From NCBI GenBank assembly GCA_022496805.1, contig CM040088.1, positions 5,890,001 through 5,954,000 of the forward strand: a DNA stretch of 64,000 nucleotides, read 5' to 3'. Below, one piece after another: positions 23,811-35,983 of the stretch. This DNA comes from Pohlia nutans. Lineage: Eukaryota > Streptophyta > Bryopsida > Bryales > Mniaceae. The position numbers and the translations under genes were made by a program. A model generated the notes under the pieces. The model did not search any database and was not told where the DNA came from. It worked only from the letters and a program-made list of their open reading frames with translations. Each line of letters opens with the position of its first letter. The first letter of the stretch is position 1.

Positions 23811-24444
23811 AATCAGGTGTTGGGATGGGTTGATTATTTTCAATTTTTCTTTTGTGTAATATTATGGATGCTGCGTGTTGTATGGCAATGGTGTTTATTT
23901 TGGTGAGAGTGATTTTTATGGAAGATTCAGGGATTTTGAGTTTGTTTTCCAGAGTTTTAATGGAGGGGATGTGTGTGGTTCCTCTTGCGCCGGCTGTAAT
24001 GACAATGAGGGGATCAACTTTCCATCCAAGGTTGGATATTTCGGTAATTAGTGGCTGGTATTTTTGGGTTTTGTTGTCTATGGCTTCATGAGAAAATCTG
24101 TCATTGCAAAAAGTGAATTCTATGAATTGGATAGTGAGGTTGTTGTCTGGTTGGTGTGGGGGAGTACCTTGGTATGGGAGGCCTTTAATGCATAGTAGGT
24201 CTGGTCTGAGTCGAGCATTACAGTGGCATCTTTGTGTATCACAAGTGCAAGGGAGTAGCTAGGGAGGGACTGTATTTTTTTGAGTGTTATTTTGGAAAGT
24301 ACCGGCGTTCATGAGAGTGTAACAGCGGGATTTTTGAGAGGATATAATGAATTGCCGTAGTTCGTATACGGCTTTGTTGTGTCTTTTGATGCGGAGAGCT
24401 TCTTTTGTTACTGAAGATTGGTTCTTCCAGTTGATAGGGTTCAC
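23811..24444 (-). pseudogene. Broken coding remnant with Cys-rich motif, probably from a retroelement
   Basis: Read on the minus strand, 211 codons stay in one frame with a single stop (TAG at 24259-24261, in PP-stop-LLPCTC). Features are an N-terminal KEALRIKRHNKAVYELRQFI, a Cys/His cluster (CTCDTQRCHCNARLRPD), then FIEFTFCNDRFS and LGWKVDPLIVITAGARGTTH. Conserved-looking sequence spread over 200 codons indicates a real protein past. Similar tails occur, as far as I recall, on reverse transcriptases of some LINE-like elements, but I cannot verify this. No reverse transcriptase core is visible here. Confidence 0.5.
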
Positions 24445-25540
24445 CTAACAATGTTATCCAGCTGCGACAGTTTCAACAATAAAATGGACTGACTATTTCC
24501 ACTTTAAGTCAACTTGGTCTAAGTTAATCCCTAAGGAGCTGCATTGCAAAATTTTAGAAGGTACAAAGTTCAATTTTGACTATTCATAGCTTTCTTATTC
24601 AAGGTCTCAATTCGAAACTGATTCAAACTGAAAATGGAAGCTTATCAAGTCTACTCTTAAAATTTCAAAATATTAAGTATTGAGTGACTTATTGCAATTC
24701 GACAAGAATTCGACAATAAAGAATTAAGAGAAAGAGAGGAAAACAAAATTAAAAAAAAAAAAAAAAAAAAGGAAGATATAGAAGGTTGTGTGGAATTTCT
24801 TATTTGTTTCCTAGTTTGTCTACTATCTTACATAAAGATTTCTTCCACATTATTTCTTGAATACAATTACCACTTGAGATAAAATTGTAAAAGGTGAAAC
24901 GAAAATTTTGGGATCAAATTGTGGATCAAATTGTAGTATCTTTGTACACAAAAAGACATTCTTGTAGCAACATGGGTAATTTTGTAAAAGGATGAATAGT
25001 TGTAAGGTAACCCACTCTATTTGTGTCATCCTATTTGTGTTAGTACTCACCAAAAATGACTCAAATAGTCACATGTTGGCACAAAGATAGCGGTTTATCT
25101 TAGATCCAAGAATGTTACAATGTAAGAGCATCTCCACAAGTGACTGCTATCTTCAAAAAAATTGCTAAAAATCAAGGTTCCAATTCGATTTGGAATTTTT
25201 TTGTCATCTAAAGTGTTTTGAGGTTGATATTTTGCTTGTGGATATCAGCCAAACTCATCCTATTTGGCAAAATATAGGCCTAGGTTAGTATCTGAGATTC
25301 AAAATAGGAATACCAACCTCAGTAGTGGACTTGCTCTCATGGTTGATATTTTGCTTCCCATACCATAATCTTTCATAACCTTACTGAAATTTTTCTATAT
25401 CTCATGCATAAAAACTTCAAACTACAAAATTCTTATTGGAGGTGGAATTCTCCTGGATAGTGTTTCGTTTCTAAATACCAGCTAAACTTCTCTTGGCTGG
25501 CAAAATTTAGGTTTGGACTAATATACAACATTTGCAAATA
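24445..25540. other. AT-rich intergenic DNA
   Basis: No gene is supported here. A poly-A run at about 24751-24770 could be the tail of an old retro-insertion, but no flanking duplication was found. Confidence 0.5.
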
Positions 25541-25764
25541 AGGTAGAAGCACCTAAAACCAACACTGTTAGTATCTAATTGTGACATAATCTAGGCATAG
25601 AAGTCATTCTAGAACGTAAATCTAGATAGACCATAGATAGTTTGTCATTTTGGTCTACACACCATAAGGGCTTTATGATGTGCCTAGATTTGCATTCTAA
25701 AATGATTGCATGGTTTAAATTATGTCGCATTTAGGTACTGTGTTGGTTTTAGGTACTCCTACCT
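25541..25764. mobile_element. TA-flanked MITE with AGGTAG ends (224 bp)
   Basis: Left AGGTAGAAGCACCTAAAACC returns inverted at the right end with small differences, and the pairing runs for about 80 bases per arm. TA lies on both sides (25539-25540, 25765-25766). The first six bases are shared with the elements at 39301 and 40334. Non-coding. From 25765 to 26479 there is unassigned AT-rich DNA, including a GTAC-rich string near 26063. Confidence 0.75.
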
Positions 25765-26479
25765 TAGAGATAGTAGCCCTCACCAGTAGGCTTGTTCTAA
25801 GCATTATCCACTTGGGGAGGAGGGGGGGTCACTTCCAAATATTCCATAATGACATGCGGACAAGTAATAGGGTCCATATAAATCTTTGAAGGTAAATTTT
25901 TAGTAATTAAAATTAATATAGGGTGCTTAAAATTGATTACAAGAAAAAATGAGAATATTTCTAATTATACTATAATTACTTTTGTTTTTTAGGGTACTAT
26001 TAAATAACGTGTTATCTCAGGGGGTACCTAAAAAATACATAAAATGACCTCCCCGTGACTGTACAGTACTGTACGTTGCTCCTAAGAAAAGATTGTCGCC
26101 CCTTTGTACCATCACTCACAAAATCGGATGTACAATGATACAAAATTGACTTCTTTAAAAATACTCAATCAATACTTGAAGGAGACAAAATTTTAATCAA
26201 TCATACCAAGTTTTACTTTCCAAATTTAGATTATTGAATTTTGGTGAATTTTTAAAGAGTTTATAGAGTTCAAACTTAGAAATTCATTTAAAAATCATCA
26301 TTGATAGATTTTAAACCTATAATTGAATACATGCATAGATAATTTAAAATAAAAAATATTTCTAGTGAGAAGAAAATTCCAAACAATTGTACATTTTCAT
26401 ATAAATCTAGTGAGAAAAAGATTGCCGCCTACTACATATGACTTATCAATGCTCAACAACTATTGCATGTAAAGTGATA

Positions 26480-26769
26480 CTCCCTTTGTTTCAAAATAAA
26501 ACCGTGGTTTCTATTTCATTGCGGGATTAAGAACAGTGACCGGCTTTTAACCACAATGCGCTTTTTAACCACATAACGCGCTTTTCAAGCAGTGCATGGT
26601 TTTATTCTGGCTTTTCAAGCAGTGCATGGTTTCTGCATAAACTCCGTGCCAGAATAAAACCATGTGGACCATAAACTTATTACATGAGTAGTGGTAATAA
26701 CGAAACCATGGTTTTATTCTGGCACGGAGTTTATGCAGAAACCATGGTTTTATTGTGAAACAGAGGGAG
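26480..26769. mobile_element. Stowaway-type MITE (290 bp)
   Basis: It starts CTCCCTTTGTTTCAAAATAA and ends with the inverted match AACAGAGGGAG, flanked by TA (26478-26479 and 26770-26771). The terminal repeat is about 40 bases with few mismatches. Internally AACCATG/GTGCATGGTTT strings recur in both orientations. Confidence 0.8.
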
Positions 26770-28284
26770 TACTAAATTGTTTTTTTCCTAAAATATTCAA
26801 TCAAGACTTCAAGAAGAAAACATTTTGATTAATCTTACAATTTTTTACTTTCCAAAAATAGAACGTTGATTTTTGGTGAATTTCCAAAGAGTTTTTTAGT
26901 GAACTTCTAAAGAGGTTTTTGGTGTTCGATCTTAGAAAAACCATCATTGATAAATTTTGAATATCTAATTGGGCACATGTATAAACAACTTAGAATTAAA
27001 CATCATTCTTGGTAAGAATATTTTTTTAAAATTTGTAGATTTACATATAAATGTAGGAGCGTTTTCTACTACATATGACTACTCAAATTTTACAACTATT
27101 TGATTGTTAAGGCTTCTCACTTACATTGAAATGATCTAATGACTACTAACAAAATTCTATCAATCTACCAACGCGTATATGAGTATATTCACCCTTTGCT
27201 TTGATCACTACTTCCAATTTACGAGGCATAAATCGGCGCAACTTGAGAAGATTTTTGAGCTTTGTTTGCAGAAACAACCAATTCAAAACATTCCAAATAA
27301 ATCAAATATCTTAATAGAAAATAAAATGCACTGTACAAATTAACATGGTAAAAAAATCATTAGAATATTTATTTTTTGGAAAAATATAACGAGTGAAAGT
27401 GCTATAGAATATAGCGTAAATCTTGATCCACAAGGCTATAGAAGCACAATATTTGGAAATTTCTAAATTTAAAAATTAGACTATAAACTAGAGTTGATAA
27501 GCTTCATTTAGAAAACTCCTATTGAGAGATCTTGAATGATAAAAAAGATATGGTGTTTTGCTTTAGCACAAAAATTGTGGGTTTAGTAAAGAAACGACAA
27601 TGTTTTCTTAGGAGCCAAAGGAGCACTGTACACAGGGATGTGATATTAGAGAGGTAAGGAACTGATGATCCCGAAGAATTGTCAGCCTGCCGTGGCGGAA
27701 TCTGTTGTGCAGCTGGCGCTCAAGCAATTGCGGCATCAATTGGGGCATCGAGAAACTAAGCCTCCTCCGTTTCATCTCCCCTTCGCTTCATTTTTCCTGC
27801 ACTCACTCGGATGCCTCAGTAAGTTAAGTGATTAAGCAAGTTTAGCGATCCTGCATCAACACAGTTTAGTTTTGCAGCTCACTGTGCCTTCAATTTGTAA
27901 GTAGCCCATCTGCACCCCCTTTCATCTTCCTGACCACTTGTCAGAAACCCACAACCTTTGCAATCATTCTCTCACAGCCTCCATGTCCTTTTTGTCCACC
28001 ATTGTCAGTCATGAGATCCTTCTACTCTCACTGTTCTGAAGAATCCGAACTTTCATTTGGGTTTGCATTTTTTACTCAAAAACTTGGGAGTTTTTGTTGT
28101 ACAGACTCTTGAGTCGAGGGTTTTGAAGGATGATCTTGATGATGTGACGATCGCTGTCTGTGTGGCAGATTGAAGCTTTTTTTCAATTGGAGCACATGAT
28201 GTTTTTTTCTTTCATTCTGGGGTTTAGGGTGGCCATGTAGTAGGCCATAAATTAGTTTTTTGTGCTGTGGATCAAAGCATAGCA
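26770..28284 (+). other. Intergenic DNA and probable promoter/5' UTR of the TMEM245-like gene
   Basis: The first 900 bases are AT-rich with nothing recognised. From about 27650 the composition changes to a CT-rich leader (CTCCTCCGTTTCATCTCCCC) that looks like a transcribed 5' UTR. A GTAAGT-type donor near 27820 may start a 5' UTR intron, but no cDNA is available to prove it. Confidence 0.35.
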
Positions 28285-31200
28285 ATGGCTGCTGCCTCCG
28301 AGCTGCACCGGATCCCCTCATGGAAGGAGATGTTCGAAGGTGGAATCGCCTCTGCCAACACCTCGCCTTCTCGACCTCCACGTAAATCTCTCCCTGCTAT
28401 TGTTTCAAATTTTTTGATTAATCTGTCGTGGAACAAGGTAACTGTGCAAATCAGGAGGGATAATGGAACCCAACGCAAGTCGTTTTGTAATCTTTGGAGT
28501 TGAATTGAGTTAGTTATGAATTTTTGAAGTCACAATGGTGTCTTGTGCACTAGAGTCTATGGTTTGGCCTCACGCTTTGAAGATGAAGACTCTTGATCCT
28601 GGCTTCATAAATCACAAACCAAACCCTACTTAGGGTTTGTGAAGAAGGTTGAAATGTTTTGGGTCTAATAATTTTTTTTAAGAAAGGGTTGATCTCATTC
28701 ACCTTTGGTTTTCATAAATACACTAGGGTCCTCTATAGGACTTTGATACCCTATAGAATGCTGGTTCTGTACAGTGGGTACTCTTGTCCTAGATTTTTTC
28801 ATGTACGCTAGTAGAAAGCATTCTTAGAGATGACAACAAAACTTCACTGCGTTTGTGTTATGGATAACGTGAACATCATGTTATTTGTGTTTAACAAAGT
28901 GACATTTTGCGGTCATTTTTAACAAGGTTTTTTATTATGTCACTTTGTTTGTGATAATGTGAAGACCATGTTGTTTGTGGTATTCATAATACAAATTGGT
29001 TGTCAATTCTAACGTGGTTTTCTACTCTTGTTAGAGACGATGTCTTGCAAAGGGATTGCAGGTCGCATGGAATGATGTTGGCACATGCTTTCTGTACTCT
29101 GATTTTGCAACAGGAACAAAACAAAGTGATATTTCACTTGCATTTTTAACAGGATTTTCTACTAATCGCGTTAATGTCACGTTGTTTGTGTTGTCAATAA
29201 CAAAACCGTGTTATTTGTCGTATTCATAATTGTTGTTGTCATTTCTCATGAGGTTTTCTACTAGTGTTAGAGACGATGTGATTGCAGGTCATGTTGACAC
29301 ATGATTTCTGTTGTCTGATTTTGCAACAGGGGGTCCAACTCGTGTGCATACTTCACCAGGAGCAGCAGGAGGTGATCAGCAGGGCGGCTCGTTTACCAGA
29401 CTGATGAGTCCCGCCGTGGAAGCAACTAAGGAGGTGGCAAACAAGGAGGCCACTAAGGCAGGGGAGGCAAACATTGAGCAACCAACTCAGCCAAAAACAG
29501 CACAAAAATCGCAGTCGGAGCGATTCGACCAGATTGTGAATCCGAGCACGCTGAATGTGGACAATGCGCAGCTGGCCATGTACATCGCCATGGCACATGC
29601 AGGGCTGGTGCTCAGCATTCTCGTTCTCTTTGGCATAGGCCTTTTGCTCAAGGGCTACTGGAAACCCATCCAGTGGGCCGTGCTCATCTCCATGCCGCTG
29701 CGCGAGATCCAGGGTGTGTTGGTGGGCTTCTGGCAAGAGCCTCTGCAGACAGGCATTCTGGAGACACTACTGGCTGTGCCCAGGTAAGCATTGCATTAGC
29801 GTATTAGTCTGACAAAGCAAACAGCTTTACGTTCATAGTATTCCAATGCCATTTTCACACAGAATCAACATCACATCATTGGGGTTGATTTAATGTTACA
29901 TTAATAAGTTGAAGTTGATGTTGAGATGACTCATCCGTAGAAAATTTTCTTAGATCATGCACACCCTACGTATGTATGAGCCCTTGACTCTGAAATCTGG
30001 ATGAAATATGCTTGCATTTAATGCTGAATATTTAGGGCCAGTGAGTGATACACAATATGAGCAAGATATAGTGATGCTTCTATAGTCCCTCTATAGTGAA
30101 TTCAAGGAAGGGCTTGATATCCTAGATTGATGGACAATGCAGATTACCCATGTATAGTGATTGTGATTGATTCATGCACTATATAGAGGATGATTATAGC
30201 GGTTCAAGGTTGTGGAGAGGATAGGTTCTGACAACAAATCTTGGATTTGATTATATTGCAGTGGGGTGAATTGAACGGAGAAGGGTGTGCATGCTCTTAT
30301 GAATAACACAATTTTCACGTTATTTGTGTTATCCATAACACAAACGAAATGACATTTTGTTGACGATGTTTTCTAACAGAAAGTTGATTGGGGCAGGTTT
30401 ATTCTGGAGAATTTGGTGGAGACAGGGAACGATGCGCGAGAGGCGATGGCGGGCATGGCGGGCATGGCTGGGGGGAGCAAGGGCAGTGAAGAGGCCCTGC
30501 CCAAGAAGAAGGTTGGTTTTGCGAAGCTCTCCAGGTGGCTGCTCACGTTTGCAGTGTGCACGGTGGTGTATGATTTCCTGGGCCCCATTGTGCTGGCTTC
30601 CACCACGTTTGTGGGGCTCCTGCTCTACGCAGGCTTGACAACCGTGTGGCCGGTTTTCCAATCTTTTAGCCCCACTTTGAAAGACAAGGACAACTTTGTG
30701 GGACGTTTGTACAGTTGGACCATTCAACCAGTTGTGGATGCTTTGCGGTTCGTTTTCTCTCCTGCTTCCTTTTTCTCATTTTAATGATTTCTTATTAATA
30801 CTCCCTCTGTCCGGAAATAACTGTGAGGCAAAAAAAAACAGCGTTACCTTTCATTACTAGAATGGTTAATTTAATTTATTTATTTTGGTTTTATTGTCTT
30901 TGTCCCATCAGGGGAGAGACTATGAAAATGCTTTGTTTTCAAGGAGTTACATGGCTGAACAATATAAACAAGCCGTAAAAGTAAATATAGGGTAAATATT
31001 TGGACACCGTATTGAATAAGTTGAAATTTGAAGTAGTAGGGTCCAAATCATGAGTCTAGTGCCACATGTCATCTTGTGATTGGTTTAGGATGACGTGGGG
31101 CTCTCAAAATCTGACGTGGAAATTCCGTTTGTCTGAATCTGACCCTCACTCACGTACGGCATTGTTTGTTTTTTTGGGTTTTGTTTTGCAGATGGAGTAA

Positions 31201-34200
31201 CCGAGGTGTTACACGAGCTCTAGCGGCAAAGCTACCGACAGTAGTAGCAACGGTGCTCATCATTCTGATATTTGTGGGATTCCTTGGCGGCTCCATTTTG
31301 TTCACCTACAAAGTGGGAATGGAAGCAAAAGATGCATTGGTCACTCTCAAGACTCACGTAGATCGCAGCAACTATGCAGAGACCACGGGACTCAACAAGT
31401 GGTTAGAAGACAACAATGTCACTCAGCAACTCGAGTCCTACATGGGCCAAGCTTATGACACTGCACTTCAACAGGTATGCTCTTATCATTTTGTAATGCT
31501 CTTCTTTCCATTCAAGAGTCTACACTAAAATTGTGATTTAGTTTCCGGGACGCTATTTTGTGTTATCTCAACACGGACACTATTTGACTTTCTGGAGATA
31601 GTGTTACAGTAAAATTTATAATGATAAAAATTTCAAGTAAACCTTCTGGACGCATTGTTCCAATGACGAATGGCAACATGGCATGCCAGCTCATGTCACT
31701 CTCATCACTTGGAAGGAACCTGACACTCTCAATGGAAGTGGGAATGATAAGTGGCAAACTCCTATGTACTGTAGGGACACTTTCTCCTCACCATTGAACG
31801 AACTTTGGTAAAAGACATCAATTCTCGTTGGACACTGAATCGCAATTTTAGTGTACTGCTTTTGTATGTTGGAATATGTTAAGTCAAATGTAATAAATTG
31901 AGAGTGTAAATGGCCACCGTCGAAGTAAGATATGCACAAGTGTATCTCCTTCACCCACCAAGCCATTAATATACTACTTAGGTCTTTTCTACGTATCATA
32001 AAATATGTAGACATTTATTAATTCCTAAAGGATTAAGAAGCCCTCATGTTTTTGAGTAGGTCCTCTGTGGACTTCTTTATGTTCAAATTTTATTTATTTT
32101 TTACCATGGTAGTTGATTTTAGAGGTTTGGATCAGTGAATGGCAACGGTAGCTTGAATCTTGACCACTTCTAGATTTTTCCAAAGGTGAGGTATTTGAAG
32201 TTTAGATTTAAAATACCCTTGGCAATACCTCGCCCATCGCTAGTTTGGATGAAAGGAGCTCGGCTCAAGTTCTCTCAATTAAAAAATTGTGAGCTAACAC
32301 GCTTTAGAACTTAAGCTAACGATATAAAATTTGGTCCCATCTGAATTATATGATCAATTGAATTTCTCATTTTCAAACCATGAATCTTTAGCCCTTTAGG
32401 GGTGAAACTTATTAGTGGTTCAGGTCATTGGTGTTACAGCTACCTTAGTCCTATGGTGCTCTAGTTTTTGCTTTGAAGAGATAAAGTCTGGATAAAGTTT
32501 ATGATCCCAAACTGAGACTTTTCATTGTTGTTGTCCAGATTGATGCATTTGCAGAAAAGAATAATATGACTGAAGCAGTCAATGTCGGCAAACAATTCCT
32601 CACGGGAATTGCAAAGAAAGAGAAAGTGGATGGAGCTCAGAATGAGACTGAGATGACCACCTTGGCAAATCCGTCACATCCCCTCGTGGAAAGGCTTCAA
32701 AACATCAAGGTGTGTTTTTACTATTTTTAGCTTTGGAATCATAGTATTTATGAAAATGAACCCGAAAATATTTTATAATTCTTCGCTATTGTCCGAAAAA
32801 TCTAATTATGCAAGCAGGTTGTCCAAAAACGTTTGTTGCATTGGTTTTTGAACACAATACGAGTCTAAAATTAGATTTCTTTTATGAAACATGAATTTGA
32901 CACATCACGAAGAAAAAAATGAATGTAATATAATAATTTTCATGAGCTTAAGTTTGTTGACTTCTTTAACCCTTAATGGACCAAAAAGCCTGAATTGGGC
33001 ATGATGTTTCTTTTAGCAGGTTTCATATAGCCTTCCTTTCGTTCAAATTTACTTCTTTCTTTGACCAACACATACAACGTTCTTCACTGTTTCTGGTGAT
33101 ATAAAATATGGTCCCATCTGAATTGTATTTTTGACAACACGATCGATGGAATTTGTCATTTTAAAACCATGTCCTTTAAGGGTTAAATCACTTGTTCTCT
33201 AAAATAGTCATATCTTTGACAATTCAACTGCAAATCCAATGAAACAAATTGCATGATTGGGAAGGTTAACTTAAGAGTGCACCTTTTGGAGGAACGTCTG
33301 TACATCTTCTTCCCACTATGTTCACGAATTTTCCTGCTGTGAACATATCACAGGTGAAACTATGAACATATGATCTATTACTGTGAACATATCACAGATT
33401 CCTTTTATGAAACATAAAAAGAATCATGAATTTGACGCATCACGAAGAAAAACATGAATATGACAGTTTTCATGAACTTAAGTTTGTTGACTTCTTTAAA
33501 TCACTTGTCACTAAAGTAAGTCATACCTTTGACAATGCAACTGCAAATTCAGTGAAACAAATTGCATGGGAAGGTTAACTTGAGAGTGCACCGGCCTTCT
33601 TGAGGAACGTTTGTGCATCTTAATTCTTCACGAATTTTCCGAATCGTCTTCTTGACTGTTCAGGTGAAACTACGAACGTATGACTTTGGAGGAGCGTATG
33701 CGGAGAGCACGGAAGCAGCAGGTCTTGGACTTGAGCTGTTTCAGATCGGCCAAGACGATGTGATGGAGAAGGCGAAGCAAGCGTTGCAGAAATCATCGGA
33801 CATCGGGAAAACGTTGGTGGTCAGTGGCTCTAGTTTGATGGGGAAGGGCTTTTACCTGGTCCTGTTTATGTGGAGCTCCATCGCCTCCGGGGCTGTGGAG
33901 CTCATCAACATCATCACTCAGACCATCATTTTCTTCTCAGTTCTCTATTATTTGATCACTTCTGAGCCTGTTATGAACCAAGTGCTCAACATGGCGCCGC
34001 TCTCCGACTCTGTTCGCAGCCGCTGCGCCACCGTGCTTGACCATGCTGTGAGCTCAGTCCTTTTGGCTAACTTGAAGGCTGCCGCTTTCCAGGTATTCAT
34101 ACATGCATTCATATGAATGTCTAATTCCTTGTTACTGCAATAAATTGGGAATATCTGAATTCAATTGATCGAGTGACTGCTAGCGTAGCTAGAGGATATT

Positions 34201-35983
34201 ACAGCCGTGATATGAGGGACCTGATCCTTTCTCAAATACCGACCTGTTATCAACAGCAACTCACGGTCTATTCATGCACTTGGTTGCGCTCAGTGTTGGA
34301 CTGGTATGGCATCTTTCTAGGTTCACATTCTAAATACCCGTTTGAGGTCCTCTAATTCTCATAATGACTCTAAATCTCTAATTCATTCATTTCACTGAGA
34401 ACTGTGTAATACCAATACAACAGTGGTTGGGTTTGTAAGGCCCCGCCTGCATTGGTGCAAGTAAGAAGAAGGAGCTAACAAATGTTAAGAGCGGTTAGCT
34501 TAAAACATGCCCGCACCTACCGAGTAAGATCAATTTGGTAACAATGTTTAGCTAACTCATGTTAAGAGCAATTAGCTAATTGATCGAGTAGTGAGAGTTA
34601 GCTAGAATGCCTTGTGCTTGAAGATTTTGCAGTCAAGTAGCTACTTCTCCATTTTATAGGAACTCCAGAGAAGTAGGAACTGGTTAGGGAGAGTTAAAGA
34701 GAATCAAAAAGAAGTATAGGAAAGTTTAGCTACTTCTTCTTACTTCCTTGGTGCAGGCGGGGTCTAAGCATGTCTATGGTCATTCATGTTATTGTCTTCT
34801 GAAGCTTATAGTATTCTAACAATCTCCCACTTTGAATGATTTCATAAGAAATTTATATATAGTGATAAAAAATTGATTACAACAGATTTGGTCTCTCTGC
34901 TGCACTACACCGATCTCCCAAAAATCACACTTAACATATGCTTAAATTGACGCAAATAGTACTGTCCACCTGACTATTCTTATTGTTAGTTTCTGCTTGA
35001 AACTTGACGGGAGGCAATTGATTTTGAGAGATTTTGGGAGATGATTGCAACGACATTCTTTTGATGTTGGTGAGGGTGATGCTTGTGTGTGTGTGTGTGT
35101 GCAGGCGACCTTCACGTGGCTTTTGTTTACGTGGTTTCGGATCCACTTTCTGTACATGGCAACATTTCTGGCCATGTCACAAGCCGTATTCCCCCTCTTC
35201 CCCAACTGGCTAGCTGCGCTTCCGGGCGGTGCGCAGCTGGCCTTGGAGGGACGCTATGCTGAGGCCGCAGTGCTCGTGATTTTGCACGTCTATGGGATGG
35301 ACTATGGCTTGTTGAAAATTCACAGGGAGATTCCAGGCCATAATACTTACCTCACAGGACTCAGCATTGCTGGTGGCATGGCCTTGTTTTCCCCTGCTCT
35401 TGAAGTGAGTTTCCCATTCTAGGCTCAATTCTGCGTAGTAAAATATCTTATTTTGACTTTATTCAACTAAGAAAAGTTGCCACAGTCAAGTAATCTTTCA
35501 CCTCCGAAAATTAATTTTGTGATTTGAAGATTTTATGCTTGAGTTATGCACATTTTGTAAAAGAAGTTTAATCAATGACTAGAAGTGAGAAGAGTTGTAC
35601 ATAGCCCACATGCAATGTTGGCCCACTACCCTCTCAACTCGTTATCATCACGCTTTCCAATACCACATTCCATAGAATATTTGCTACATGTGATTGGACA
35701 TTTTCCACATGTAAAATTTTGAACTCATGTACGTTGCTTACCAATGGTGTTATATTAGAGAGTTTCGAGTGTATAATGTTTACTTTTTTATTTTTTTAAT
35801 GTTATTTTGTTATTTAATCAAGCTCATTCATTACCTGGTTTGCATGAGCATGGTAAGGACTGAGGTTTACTTGTCTGTGTGCAGGGTGCAATTATGGGAC
35901 CACTAATTATGACAGTGCTTCTCGCAGCCAAGAACTTGTACGGGGAGTTTGTGCTGGGAATTCCTATGGATCTTAACTCTTGA
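28285..35983 (+). CDS. TMEM245/AI-2E-transporter-family membrane protein (At5g55960-like)
   Basis: Eight exons (28285-28381, 29330-29783, 30397-30747, 31192-31474, 32539-32709, 33664-34092, 35105-35404, 35885-35983) join in frame to 727 codons. A soluble, polar N-terminus of about 110 residues precedes hydrophobic helices, beginning LAMYIAMAHAGLVLSILVLF (about 114-133), then pairs in exons 3, 4, 6 and 7. The C-terminus carries the AI-2E/UPF0118 signature with GLSIAGGMALFSPALEGAIM and GPLIMTVLLAAKNLYGE. The family is predicted to be a multi-pass transporter or channel; its substrate in plants is not known. Introns are long and hold several MITEs and a duplicated splice acceptor. The start at 28285 is the first ATG in the exon; a plastid location is not indicated. 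Confidence 0.85.
29999..30290 (+). repeat. Dispersed repeat, copy 2 (in intron 2 of the TMEM245-like gene)
   Basis: It matches 16378-16665 in order and spacing (GCTTGCATTTAATG, ATGAGCAAGATATAGT, GTATAGTGATTGTGATTG). Same orientation as the host gene. Ends and class unknown. Confidence 0.65.
30801..31005 (+). repeat. Stowaway end fragment and end of a GGGAGAGACTA repeat, intron 3
   Basis: CTCCCTCTGTCCGGAAATAA after TA at 30799 is a lone left end of a Stowaway element; no right end follows. At 30890-31005 is a fragment of another repeat (TTGTCTTTGTCCCATCAGGG, then GAGAGACTATGAAAATGC and GCCGTAAAAGTAAAT). It recurs near 52085-52200, partly near 38185, and inverted near 57970-58020. Confidence 0.55.
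32879..33685 (+). repeat. Local tandem duplication spanning the end of intron 5 and the start of exon 6
   Basis: Copy A (32879 to about 33374) and copy B (33401 to about 33685) share ATGAATTTGACACATCACGA, CTTAAGTTTGTTGACTTCTT and GAACGTTTGTGCATCTT-like landmarks, ending in CAGGTGAAACTA. Without a 217-base insertion, the core of copy A is 239 bases against 240 in copy B. Copy A therefore contains a duplicated splice acceptor (AG at 33352-33353); the real exon 6 begins at 33664 in copy B. Confidence 0.9.
32970..33182. mobile_element. piggyBac-like TTAA element with matching empty site (213 bp)
   Basis: Ends CCCTTAATGGAC (left) and, read inward, CCCTTAAAGGAC (right) differ at one base. TTAA is present on both sides (32966-32969 and 33183-33186). 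The sister copy of the local duplication reads GACTTCTTTAAATCACTTG at about 33489-33507, exactly the same flanks joined at a single TTAA. This is direct evidence for insertion with TTAA duplication, or precise excision. The element is non-coding and lies in intron 5. Confidence 0.9.
34439..34764. mobile_element. Tourist-like (PIF/Harbinger-type) MITE in intron 6 (326 bp)
   Basis: Left GGCCCCGCCTGCA and right, read inward, GACCCCGCCTGCA begin an imperfect inverted repeat of about 40 bases (GTAAGAAGAAG in both arms). TAA flanks both ends (34436-34438 and 34765-34767), the 3-base duplication typical of PIF/Harbinger elements. Internal GTTAGCT strings repeat several times. Confidence 0.8.
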
